64,000 nucleotides of DNA from Arthrobacter sp. ov118 (lineage in GTDB: Bacteria; Actinomycetota; Actinomycetes; Actinomycetales; Micrococcaceae). Under the pieces are notes generated by a model, which searched no databases, was not told where the DNA came from, and saw only the letters and a program-made list of their open reading frames with translations. Numbering within the stretch: position 1 is the first letter of the stretch; every line of letters starts with the position of its first letter. The stretch covers positions 370,237 to 434,236 of the forward strand of contig NZ_FPAY01000002.1 of the NCBI RefSeq assembly GCF_900116495.1, written 5' to 3'. Positions 8,627 to 16,151 of the stretch are shown here, in pieces. A program made the position numbers and the translations under genes.

Positions 8627-10411
8627 GTGCTGCGCACACATGACCTCGGATCTCTTCGCTCCGAGCACATTGGACAAACCGTAACCCTCGCCGGGTGGGT
8701 CGGCCGGCGTCGTGACCACGGTGGTGTCGCATTCGTCGACCTGCGTGACGCATCCGGCGTCGCCCAGGTCGTGGTCCGCGAAGAGGAGGTCTTCCACGGC
8801 CTGCGCAACGAGTACGTGCTGCAGATTATCGGCACCGTCTCCCAGCGCCCCGAAGGCAACGAGAACCCGGCGCTTCCCACCGGTGAGATCGAGGTCATGG
8901 CCGAGAAGGTCACCATCCTCAACACCTCCGACCCGCTGCCGTTCCAGATCGACGAGCACGTTGAAGTGGGCGAGGAGGCCCGCCTCAAGCACCGCTACCT
9001 GGACCTGCGCCGCCCCGGCCCCGCCCGCAACCTGCGCCTGCGTTCGGAGGCGAACCGCGTGGCCCGCGAGCTGCTGCACCAGGACGGCTTCGTGGAGATT
9101 GAGACCCCGACGCTGACCCGTTCGACGCCGGAAGGCGCCCGCGACTTCGTCGTCCCCGCACGGCTCGCACCGGGATCCTGGTATGCGCTGCCGCAGTCCC
9201 CGCAGCTGTTCAAGCAGCTCCTGCAGGTGGGCGGCTTCGAAAAGTACTACCAGATCGCCCGCTGCTACCGCGATGAAGACTTCCGCGCGGACCGCCAGCC
9301 GGAATTCACCCAGCTGGACATCGAGGCCAGCTTCGTGGACCAGGACGACATCATCGGCCTTGGCGAGAACATCGTCAAAGCCCTGTGGCAGCTGATTGAC
9401 GTCGAGATCCCGACGCCGATCCAGCGCATTACCTACCACGACGCCATGGCCCGCTACGGCTCGGACAAGCCGGACCTGCGCTTCGGCCTGGAGCTCACCG
9501 AGCTGACCGAATTCTTCAAGGACACCAACTTCGGTGTCTTCAAGGCACCCTACGTCGGTGCCGTCGTCATGCCCGGCGGCGCCTCCCAGGCCCGCCGTGC
9601 CCTCGACGCCTGGCAGGAATGGGCCAAGCAGCGCGGCGCCAAGGGCCTGGCGTACGTCCTGTACAAGGAAGACGGCGAACTCGCCGGTCCCGTGGCCAAG
9701 AACCTGACCGACACCGAGCGTGCCGGCCTCGCCGACGCCGTGGGCGCCAAGCCCGGCGACTGCATCTTCTTCGCAGCCGGCGAAAAGACCCCGTCCCGCG
9801 CCCTCCTCGGCGCTGCCCGTGTGGAGATCGGTCACCGCACCGGCCTGATCAACCCTGCGGACTGGGCGTTCTGCTGGGTCGTGGACGCGCCGATGTTCGA
9901 ACCTGCCGCGGCCGCTGTTGCCTCCGGTGACGTCGCCGTGGGCGCCGGCAAGTGGACCGCCGTGCACCACGCATTCACTTCGCCCAAGCCGGAGTACCTG
10001 GACAGCTTCGACACCGACCCCGAGTCGGCACTGTCCTATGCCTACGACATCGTCTGCAACGGCAACGAAATCGGCGGCGGTTCCATCCGTATCCACGAAC
10101 GCGATGTCCAGGAGCGGGTCTTTGAACTGATGGGCCTGGACAAGGCTGATGCCCAGACCAAGTTCGGTTTCCTCCTGGAAGGCTTCAAGTTCGGCGCGCC
10201 CCCGCACGGCGGCATCGCCTTCGGCTGGGACCGCGTTGTGGCCCTGCTGGCCGGCGTTGAATCCATCCGCGACGTCATCGCCTTCCCGAAGTCCGGTGGC
10301 GGCTATGACCCGCTGACCCAGGCTCCGGCTCCCATCACCGCGCAGCAGCGCAAGGAAGCCGGCGTCGACTTCAAGCCCGAGGCCAAGAAGACCGAGGAGG
10401 GCAAGAAGTAG
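8627..10411 (+). CDS. aspS: Aspartyl-tRNA synthetase, probably non-discriminating (AspRS/AsnRS-type specificity)
   Basis: 594 residues from a GTG start with GAAAGGA upstream. It has an N-terminal OB-fold anticodon-binding domain (about 1-105), then the class II catalytic core with motif 2 (FRADRQPEFTQLDIE), a bacterial GAD insertion domain, and motif 3 (GIAFGWDRVVALLAG). The anticodon-binding domain reads RRRDHGG with His at residue 31. In characterised enzymes His at this site goes with a relaxed (non-discriminating) AspRS that also makes Asp-tRNA-Asn for GatCAB, whereas Leu is typical of discriminating forms such as the E. coli enzyme. The specificity call is inference; the enzyme identity is firm. 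Confidence 0.95.
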   Translation: MLRTHDLGSLRSEHIGQTVTLAGWVGRRRDHGGVAFVDLRDASGVAQVVVREEEVFHGLRNEYVLQIIGTVSQRPEGNENPALPTGEIEVMAEKVTILNTSDPLPFQIDEHVEVGEEARLKHRYLDLRRPGPARNLRLRSEANRVARELLHQDGFVEIETPTLTRSTPEGARDFVVPARLAPGSWYALPQSPQLFKQLLQVGGFEKYYQIARCYRDEDFRADRQPEFTQLDIEASFVDQDDIIGLGENIVKALWQLIDVEIPTPIQRITYHDAMARYGSDKPDLRFGLELTELTEFFKDTNFGVFKAPYVGAVVMPGGASQARRALDAWQEWAKQRGAKGLAYVLYKEDGELAGPVAKNLTDTERAGLADAVGAKPGDCIFFAAGEKTPSRALLGAARVEIGHRTGLINPADWAFCWVVDAPMFEPAAAAVASGDVAVGAGKWTAVHHAFTSPKPEYLDSFDTDPESALSYAYDIVCNGNEIGGGSIRIHERDVQERVFELMGLDKADAQTKFGFLLEGFKFGAPPHGGIAFGWDRVVALLAGVESIRDVIAFPKSGGGYDPLTQAPAPITAQQRKEAGVDFKPEAKKTEEGKK

Positions 10412-10431
10412 CCTGACCACGCAACAGCAGG

Positions 10432-10455
10432 GGCTCCCCGGGCAACCGGGGAGCC
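10432..10455 (+). terminator. Terminator after aspS
   Basis: A perfect 10-bp stem (GGCTCCCCGG / CCGGGGAGCC) closes a GCAA tetraloop, 20 bases after the aspS stop. Only a short TTCGCT follows, so the T-tract is weak, but the stem is very stable. Confidence 0.7.
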
Positions 10456-10470
10456 TTCGCTGTCCCGGAA

Positions 10471-10518
10471 GCACTGGACTGAGCACTGGACTGAGCACTG
10501 GACTGAGCACTGGACCGA
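10471..10518. repeat. Four tandem 12-bp repeats between aspS terminator and GNAT gene
   Basis: GCACTGGACTGA occurs three times exactly (10471-10482, 10483-10494, 10495-10506) and once with a single change (GCACTGGACCGA, 10507-10518). The array ends nine bases before the ATG of the next gene, within reach of its ribosome binding site. Confidence 0.95.
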
Positions 10519-10527
10519 GGGGGTCCC

Positions 10528-11322
10528 ATGGAACCGACGCCCGCGTGGGAAGAACTGATGGACAGTGCCTGGCCCGCCGCCGAGCGGGAGGAATCCGGCG
10601 GCTGGATGCTCCGCGCCGCCTCCGGCGTGACCCAACGGGCCAACTCCGTCTGGCCGCGGGAACCCGGCGGTGATCACCACGGGCTTCTCACCAGGCTCCG
10701 GGCGGCGCGACTCTGGTACCGGAACCGTCGGCTGCCGCTGATCTTCCAAGTGTTCGACGACCCGCGCTACGCGCCGCTCAACGCCGTATTGGACGAGGAA
10801 GGGTTCACCCGGCAGTCCGAAACGCTGGTGCTGGTCCGGACCGGCGGAGCGGATGCGCCGGAGGCTGACCCCGGCGTCGAGCTGGCAACGGAGCCCTCCG
10901 CGGAGTGGCTGCGGCTGTGGTGGAGCGTGGACGGGCGCGGTGACGAAGCTGCCCTCGCCGTCGCCCGCGGGATCCTGGAACGCTGCCCCTCGCTGTACGC
11001 CCTCGTCCGGGACGACGACGGCGTGCCGGCCGCTGTCGGACGCCTTGCCGTCCCTTCCGGCGCTGACGGCGGCGTTGCTGCCGGCACCGGCGGGCTGTAC
11101 TGCATGGCGACGCGGCCGGACGCCCGGAGGCGTGGCCACGGCTCCCGGGTGCTGCAGAGTCTGCTGAGTGCAGGTGACGCCCGGGGCCTCGTCCGGTACT
11201 GGCTGCTGGTGACGGCCTCCAATGCCGGGGCCCGGGAACTTTATGCGCGTGCCGGCTTCCAGACAGCGGGCCGGTACCTCTACCGGCAGGAACGGCCGAA
11301 GCGGCACCTGACCGGCTGCTGA
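10528..11322 (+). CDS. GNAT-family N-acetyltransferase
   Basis: 264 residues. The C-terminal GNAT domain shows the acetyl-CoA-binding region GLYCMATRPDARRRGHGSRVL (motif A, R/Q-x-x-G-x-G/A as RRRGHGS) and motif B (LLVTASNAGARELYARAGFQTAGRYLYR). The N-terminal part (EESGGWMLRAASGVTQRANSV, then DDPRYAPLNAVLDEEGF) matches the two-lobed GNAT proteins common in Actinobacteria. The acceptor substrate is unknown. ATG 10528 follows GAGGGGG. It lies downstream of aspS but is separated by a terminator and a tandem repeat. Confidence 0.85.
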   Translation: MEPTPAWEELMDSAWPAAEREESGGWMLRAASGVTQRANSVWPREPGGDHHGLLTRLRAARLWYRNRRLPLIFQVFDDPRYAPLNAVLDEEGFTRQSETLVLVRTGGADAPEADPGVELATEPSAEWLRLWWSVDGRGDEAALAVARGILERCPSLYALVRDDDGVPAAVGRLAVPSGADGGVAAGTGGLYCMATRPDARRRGHGSRVLQSLLSAGDARGLVRYWLLVTASNAGARELYARAGFQTAGRYLYRQERPKRHLTGC

Positions 11323-11342
11323 CATCGCGTCCCGCGCGCCGC

Positions 11343-11402
11343 TTCGACGGTTCCGTGCCCACTAGACGTTCCGCAGCATCGGAACGGCAGGGAACCGTCG
11401 AA
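11343..11402. terminator. Nested hairpins between convergent GNAT and acVLRF1 genes
   Basis: An outer perfect 12-bp inverted repeat (TTCGACGGTTCC at 11343-11354, GGAACCGTCGAA at 11391-11402) encloses an inner 7-bp hairpin (CGTTCCG at 11367-11373, CGGAACG at 11380-11386). It sits between the two stop codons and probably ends transcription from both sides. Confidence 0.6.
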
Positions 11403-11427
11403 ACGGGCCCTGCGACAAGTGCCGCAC

Positions 11428-12075
11428 CTACACGGGCGGATCCGTCACCCGGATCCGGACAGAACACAGCTCTGCCCCGGCCTTCTTCAGGACGGCGGCC
11501 CGGGGATCGGGGACGTCCAGGAACGGCAGCCGGGACAGCGCGGCGTACTGCTTGAGCACAGGCTCGGCGAGGACCAACTCCGCCAGGGCCCGGTCGCCTC
11601 CCGGCGCCAGGTATTCGATCCGGTGTTCGGCAAAGATCCTGGCGGCGTGCTCCGCCACGGCCTCCACAAGGGCATCGGCCTGGTTGGCGCGCCGGCGGGC
11701 GAAGCGCTGCTGGGACCAGCCGCCCGCTGCGGTGCGGGACTGAACGTGTCGGGTGCCGGTCTTGGAAGCCAGCACCGCGCCGGCGCTGACCACGGCCACG
11801 GAATAGCCGCCCCGGCGGACCAGGACTGCCCCGAGGCTCCGTGGTTGTGAGGCGAGCGAGCCCAGCCGGGCTACGGCGTCGCCGCCGCGGCCGGGCCGGC
11901 CGTCAACGGGCCAGGGCGCCTGCAGCAGGGCCTCGGCGCCGTCCGCTGCGTGCAGCAGCAAGCCGGCGTCGAGCTCTTCCTCCACCAGCGCGCCGTGGCT
12001 CGCCGCGAAGCGTTCCACCCAGCCGGGCAACCTGGCACCGGGGACGAAGGCCACGCGGGTCTCGGGGCTGGGCAT
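11428..12075 (-). CDS. acVLRF1-family peptidyl-tRNA hydrolase (eRF1-like ribosome rescue candidate)
   Basis: 215 residues. The core reads KTGTRHVQSRTAAGGWSQQR followed by FARRRANQA, the hallmark of the actinobacterial VLRF1 family, whose GGWSQQRF loop corresponds to the catalytic GGQ/GSQ loop of eRF1-type release factors. Vms1/VLRF1-like proteins release nascent chains from stalled ribosomes. The bacterial branch is thought to cleave peptidyl-tRNA in ribosome quality control; that role is inferred from the family. Start ATG 12075 follows GGAGAG. It is convergent to the GNAT gene and divergent from rarA. Confidence 0.85.
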   Translation of the reverse strand: MPSPETRVAFVPGARLPGWVERFAASHGALVEEELDAGLLLHAADGAEALLQAPWPVDGRPGRGGDAVARLGSLASQPRSLGAVLVRRGGYSVAVVSAGAVLASKTGTRHVQSRTAAGGWSQQRFARRRANQADALVEAVAEHAARIFAEHRIEYLAPGGDRALAELVLAEPVLKQYAALSRLPFLDVPDPRAAVLKKAGAELCSVRIRVTDPPV

Positions 12076-12158
12076 GGCGGGCTCTCCGTTGCGGGGTGAG
12101 AAGTGGGGGAGGTGTTGGGGGTGTCTAGGCGGGCGGGATCTAGAAGTAGCCTATCTAT

Positions 12159-13613
12159 GTGGATGATCTCTTTGGCGCAGGGCGGGAAGACGACGACGCC
12201 GACGAAAGTACCGGCGTCGGCGCTGCCGACTCGGCCCCCGCCCGTTCCGCCGCCGGGACCGCCTCGCCGCGGAGCCCGCTCGCCGTCCGGATGAGGCCGC
12301 GCACCCTCGATGATGTGGTGGGCCAGCAGCACCTGCTCGGCCAGGGCTCCCCGCTGCGCCAGCTGGCCGCCGGCTCCGACGCGACGGGCCCCGCCGGGCC
12401 AAGCTCAGTGATTCTCTGGGGTCCCCCGGGCACCGGAAAGACCACCCTGGCCCACGTCATCGCCAAGGGCCCCGGCCGGAAATTCGTCGAGCTCTCGGCC
12501 ATCACTGCCGGCGTGAAGGATGTCCGACGCGTGATGGATCAGGCCCTGACCGCGCGCGATTTGTACAGAACCACCACGGTGCTGTTCCTCGACGAAATCC
12601 ACCGCTTCAACAAGGCACAACAGGACGCGCTGCTTCCCGGCGTGGAGAACCGGTGGGTGGTGCTGGTGGCGGCCACCACCGAGAACCCCTCGTTCTCCGT
12701 GGTGTCCCCGCTGCTGTCCCGCTCGCTGCTGCTGACCCTCAAGCCGCTCACCGACGCCGACGTCGAGGGCCTGCTGCAACGGGCCGTCACGGATGCCCGC
12801 GGCCTGAACGGGAAGGCAGAACTCAGCGGCGAAGCCCTGGCGCACCTGGTCCGGCTCTCCGGAGGGGACGCCCGCCGCGCCCTGACCGCGCTCGAGGCCG
12901 CCGCCGGCGTCGCCTTCGGTGATGCGGACGACGCCGAGGCAGTCGTTGCCGGCGCAGCCGCGAACGTGCCGGAACCCGTTACGATCCAGTTGCGGCACAC
13001 GGAGCGGGCCCTGGATGTCGCCTCCGTTCGCTATGACCGGGCCGGGGACCAGCACTACGACGTCGCCAGCGCGTTCATCAAGTCCATCCGGGGCTCGGAC
13101 GTCGACGCCGCCCTGCATTACCTGGCCCGGATGCTCGAGGCAGGGGAGGACCCGAGGTTCGTGGCCCGACGAATCGTGATCTCCGCCGCCGAGGACGTCG
13201 GCATGGCGGATCCGACGGCGTTGCAGACCGCCGTCGCGGCCGCCCAGGCGGTGCAGCTGATCGGCATGCCGGAAGGCCGCATCATCTTGGCGGAGGCCGT
13301 GGTGCACCTGGCCACCGCGCCGAAGTCCAACGCCGCGTACATGGGAATCAACCAGGCCATCGCCGACGTCCGCGCCGGCCTCGGGAACGGGATCCCCGCC
13401 CATCTTCGCGACGCCCACTACCCGGGCTCCAAACAGTTGGGCCACGGCGCGGGCTACAAATACGCCCACGACGCCCCGCATGCCGTGGCCTCCCAGCAAT
13501 ACCCGCCCGATGATCTGGTGGGCCGCAACTACTACCAGCCCACCGCCAATGGCGCCGAACGCGACATCGCCACGCGGCTTGAGCGGCTTCGGAAAATCAT
13601 CCGCGGCCAATAG
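12159..13613 (+). CDS. rarA: Replication-associated recombination protein A (RarA/MgsA AAA+ ATPase)
   Basis: 484 residues from a GTG start (VDDLFGAGRE). After an acidic linker come MRPRTLDDVVGQQHLLG, Walker A GPPGTGKTT (about residue 91), Walker B FLDEIHRF (about 145), sensor 1 ATTENPSF, and the C-terminal tetramerisation region (YDVASAFIKSIRGSD, YPPDDLVGRNYYQPTANGAE). RarA acts with SSB at stalled replication forks and is related to the clamp-loader ATPases. The protein length is normal for the family. It is divergent from acVLRF1 with an 83-bp gap that must hold both promoters. Confidence 0.95.
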   Translation: MDDLFGAGREDDDADESTGVGAADSAPARSAAGTASPRSPLAVRMRPRTLDDVVGQQHLLGQGSPLRQLAAGSDATGPAGPSSVILWGPPGTGKTTLAHVIAKGPGRKFVELSAITAGVKDVRRVMDQALTARDLYRTTTVLFLDEIHRFNKAQQDALLPGVENRWVVLVAATTENPSFSVVSPLLSRSLLLTLKPLTDADVEGLLQRAVTDARGLNGKAELSGEALAHLVRLSGGDARRALTALEAAAGVAFGDADDAEAVVAGAAANVPEPVTIQLRHTERALDVASVRYDRAGDQHYDVASAFIKSIRGSDVDAALHYLARMLEAGEDPRFVARRIVISAAEDVGMADPTALQTAVAAAQAVQLIGMPEGRIILAEAVVHLATAPKSNAAYMGINQAIADVRAGLGNGIPAHLRDAHYPGSKQLGHGAGYKYAHDAPHAVASQQYPPDDLVGRNYYQPTANGAERDIATRLERLRKIIRGQ

Positions 13614-13683
13614 ACCCGCCCCTGGTCATCGGCCCCTGACCAGCGGCGGTTCCGCCGCGGCCGTGCGGGTCCGGAATCCGCCG

Positions 13684-13711
13684 TTGACATGGCGGCCAAG
13701 AGGTCTAACGT
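13684..13711 (+). promoter_or_regulatory. Near-consensus promoter before the cupin gene
   Basis: TTGACA (13684-13689) and TAACGT (13706-13711) are 16 bases apart. The expected transcript would have an untranslated leader of about 165 nt, with an 8-bp perfect hairpin (GCACGGAT at 13725-13732, ATCCGTGC at 13742-13749) near its 5' end. Confidence 0.6.
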
Positions 13712-13883
13712 GGAAAATACGTCAGCACGGATCTGCTGACTATCCGTGCGACGCAGGGACAGCGCAGCCCACTCCGCCGGTCCGATATGCGAACCCCGAA
13801 ACGTTGGCCGGCTCCGTTCCACCCAAGGTCTTCCGCCGCGAGAGTCCCCGTCCCCGTCCCAGTTCTTCCCCAGTGAGCGTCCC

Positions 13884-14282
13884 ATGAGCATCAATTGCGT
13901 TACCGCCATGGCAGTAAAGTCCTTCGACGTGCCCGACAGGAAACGTTGCCCTGACAAGGCCGAATTCGACCTCTGCACCGTGGACGACTACTCGGTGGCC
14001 AGGTTGATCCTCGGCCCGGGCTGGCGGTGGTCGTGGAACACTAAACCCTACGAGCTGACCGACGTCTGCCAGCACCACCATCTGGGCTTTTGCATTTCCG
14101 GAATCATGGAGGTCGAAACGGCCGAAGGGCTGCGTTCGACGATCCACGCCAACGACACGTACGCGATTCCGCCGGGCCATGACGAGTGGGTAGTGGGCCC
14201 GGAACCGTTTGTAGCCGTGGAATTCCTGGGTGCGGCGTCATTCGGGCGCAAGGGCAGCAGGGGCGTGCACGCCCGCATCTGA
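13884..14282 (+). CDS. Cupin-domain protein of unknown function
   Basis: 132 residues if it starts at ATG 13884 (MSINCVTAMAVKSF); ATG 13908 is an alternative. Neither has a strong ribosome binding site. A single cupin fold is suggested by the His-rich strand QHHHLGFCISGIMEVE, the glycine turn, and AIPPGHDEWVVG, which supply a plausible metal site (three His plus a further acidic or His residue). It could be a small binding protein or enzyme; no partner gene helps. It stands alone between rarA and rpsD behind its own promoter. Confidence 0.7.
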   Translation: MSINCVTAMAVKSFDVPDRKRCPDKAEFDLCTVDDYSVARLILGPGWRWSWNTKPYELTDVCQHHHLGFCISGIMEVETAEGLRSTIHANDTYAIPPGHDEWVVGPEPFVAVEFLGAASFGRKGSRGVHARI

Positions 14283-14308
14283 CCCCGGTCCTGACATCGG
14301 TCCTGACT

Positions 14309-14338
14309 TTCGGTGCACGGGCCGCGTCATGGTAGGAT
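14309..14338 (+). promoter_or_regulatory. Candidate rpsD promoter
   Basis: TTCGGT (14309-14314) and TAGGAT (14333-14338) are 18 bases apart. This leaves a leader of about 160 nt before rpsD that could carry autoregulation by S4, although no specific binding fold was recognised. Confidence 0.35.
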
Positions 14339-14506
14339 GGTTCGTTGTCTGGCAAGGCACGGACGCGCAATCCCCTTAAGTCTTGGGAAATCCATGAATT
14401 TGATCCGGGTTGCCCTGTGCCCAGTAGCAAAAGGCAGCGGTTGGCCGATGCTCTCCATCGTGGAGGCCAGTAACACTGACACACCGCAGATATTGGAAGG
14501 ACACAA

Positions 14507-15133
14507 GTGGCTAACAACACTCGTGCTCGCCGTACCGCACGCCTTTCGCGTGCACTCGGCATCGCTCTGACCCCCAAGGCCGCCAAGTACATGGAGCGCC
14601 GCCCGTACGGCCCCGGTGAGCATGGCCGTGCCCGCAAGAAGCAGGACTCCGACTACGCCGTACGTCTGCGCGAAAAGCAGCGTCTGCGCGCCCAGTACGG
14701 CATCCGCGAAGCACAGATGACCCGTGCCTTCGAAGAAGCACGTCGCACCAAGGGCCTGACCGGTGAAAACCTGATCGAACTGCTCGAAATGCGTCTCGAC
14801 GCCCTCGTGCTGCGTGCCGGCTTCGCCCGCACCATCGCCCAGGCCCGCCAGCTGGTTGTGCACCGCCACATCCTGGTTGACGGCATCCGCGTTGACCGCC
14901 CGTCGTTCCGCGTCGGCGAGGGCCAGCTGGTCCACGTTCACAGCCGCAGCGAGACCATGCCTCCGTTCCAGGTCGCAGCAGCCGGCGCCCACCGCGACGT
15001 CCTGCCGATCGTTCCGGCTTACCTGGACGTCAAGCTTGACGCCCTGCAGGCCCGCCTGGTCCGCCGCCCCAAGCGTTCCGAGATCCCCGTGACCTGCGAA
15101 GAGCAGCTCGTCGTGGAATTCTACGCACGCTAA
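14507..15133 (+). CDS. rpsD: 30S ribosomal protein S4
   Basis: 208 residues from a GTG start with GGAAGG nine bases upstream. S4 binds 16S rRNA early in 30S assembly and often represses its own operon. The sequence shows the typical actinobacterial start ANNTRARRTARLSRALGIAL, the PYGPGEHGRARKK loop, the KQRLRAQYGIRE helix, and the S4 RNA-binding domain (LDALVLRAGFARTIAQARQL, VHRHILVDG). It is a zinc-free form, with no CxxC cluster at the N-terminus. As in many Actinobacteria it stands alone, away from the rpsM-rpsK-rpoA operon. Confidence 0.97.
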   Translation: MANNTRARRTARLSRALGIALTPKAAKYMERRPYGPGEHGRARKKQDSDYAVRLREKQRLRAQYGIREAQMTRAFEEARRTKGLTGENLIELLEMRLDALVLRAGFARTIAQARQLVVHRHILVDGIRVDRPSFRVGEGQLVHVHSRSETMPPFQVAAAGAHRDVLPIVPAYLDVKLDALQARLVRRPKRSEIPVTCEEQLVVEFYAR

Positions 15134-15149
15134 ATTCAAGGCAACACCT

Positions 15150-15187
15150 ACAAAGAAGCCCGTGGCAAGCGCCGCGGGCTTCTTTGT
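15150..15187 (+). terminator. Strong intrinsic terminator after rpsD
   Basis: A 13-bp perfect stem (15150-15162 with 15175-15187), extended by further pairs including one G-T, closes a 4-nt loop, 17 bases after the rpsD stop. The 3' arm contains the TTCTTTGT run. Confidence 0.9.
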
Positions 15188-15313
15188 ATGTAAGGTACTT
15201 GGGGGAGTTCCCCGGGAGCCGGTTCTGCCTGCGGGCAGAAACTGCCGGCTGAAACCGTCCGGGACCGGACGCAACGAGCAGGTTTCCACTGCAGTTCAAG
15301 GAGATGAGTGTCT

Positions 15314-15688
15314 ATGTCTGGTGGCGATATTGCCGGCCTGATCGCGGCTGGGGTGTTTGCACTGCTGGTACTGCTGCTCGCTGTGCCGATCCTGAAGCTC
15401 GGGGGAGTATTTGACGAAATGCGGACCACCATCCGCTCCATCAGCGACGGCGCCACCCCGCTCATGGACGAAGTCACCGCCACGGTCTCCACCACCAACC
15501 AGCAGCTGAAGAAGGTCGACGGCATCTCCAATAACGTCTCGGACGCCTCTGCCAACATCTCGGCGCTGTCATCGCTCATGGCCGCCACCGTGGGCTCGCC
15601 GCTGATCAAGGTGGCTTCCTTCAGCTATGGCGTGCGCTCGGCCTTCACCACCCGCAAAAAGCCCGCCACCGGCCGCCGCAGCCGCTAA
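15314..15688 (+). CDS. DUF948 domain-containing membrane protein
   Basis: 124 residues. One N-terminal membrane helix (IAGLIAAGVFALLVLLLAVP) is followed by a helical, coiled-coil-like region with repeated Thr/Ser/Asn (VSTTNQQLKKVDGISNNVSD) and a basic tail. DUF948 proteins resemble a short methyl-accepting-chemotaxis-like stalk; their function is not known. AAGGAG at 15298-15303 serves either the GTG at 15308 or the ATG at 15314; the ATG has the better spacing. It heads the run DUF948, small membrane protein, alaS, ruvX seen in many Actinobacteria. Confidence 0.85.
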   Translation: MSGGDIAGLIAAGVFALLVLLLAVPILKLGGVFDEMRTTIRSISDGATPLMDEVTATVSTTNQQLKKVDGISNNVSDASANISALSSLMAATVGSPLIKVASFSYGVRSAFTTRKKPATGRRSR

Positions 15689-15708
15689 GCCCTCCGGGAG
15701 AACCTGAC

Positions 15709-15990
15709 ATGAACCGAATCATCTGGATGGGAATCGGCGTCGCGATCGGCGTCATCGCGTTCCGCAAGATCAGCACAGCCCAGTCCGCCCTGGGCCCCGA
15801 GGGCCTGAACCGGGCCGTGGGACGGCTGGCCGACGGCCTCTTCGACTTCGCGGATGCAGTCCGTGAAGGCATGGGCGAGCGGGAAGCGGAACTCCGTTCC
15901 GCGCTCGGCATTGACACCGCCATTGGCGGCGGCGTCGACGCCGCCCTCGTGAGCGGCATCGCGGGCCGCCGGGATGCAGTCCGGCGCTAG
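15709..15990 (+). CDS. Small single-pass membrane protein upstream of alaS (DUF6167-like)
   Basis: 93 residues. A single N-terminal hydrophobic stretch (IIWMGIGVAIGVIAF) ends in RKI, and a helical cytoplasmic-looking domain follows (LNRAVGRLADGLFDFADAVREGM), then a Gly/Ala-rich tail. The position, directly after DUF948 and before alaS, matches the DUF6167 family of Actinobacteria. The family label is from memory of this gene order and is moderately sure; the function is unknown. ATG 15709 follows GGGAGAA. Confidence 0.7.
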   Translation: MNRIIWMGIGVAIGVIAFRKISTAQSALGPEGLNRAVGRLADGLFDFADAVREGMGEREAELRSALGIDTAIGGGVDAALVSGIAGRRDAVRR

Positions 15991-16151
15991 CCGGGAGAGA
16001 ATTAGTAAGTACGGCGCCCGCCAAGGGCGCGCCGGCACGGAGCCGGACCTGCAGTGTCAGGCCCGGGCGGGTGCCGGGACTCAGCTTGTCCCGCGCAGCA
16101 CAGACGCGGGCCACACCACGCAGTGAATATTGAAGGGTAAGAAATCAGCTC

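Noticed and set aside
8600..10510. Long minus-strand frame opposite aspS
   Set aside because: It is an antisense shadow with no recognisable domain; aspS is unambiguous.
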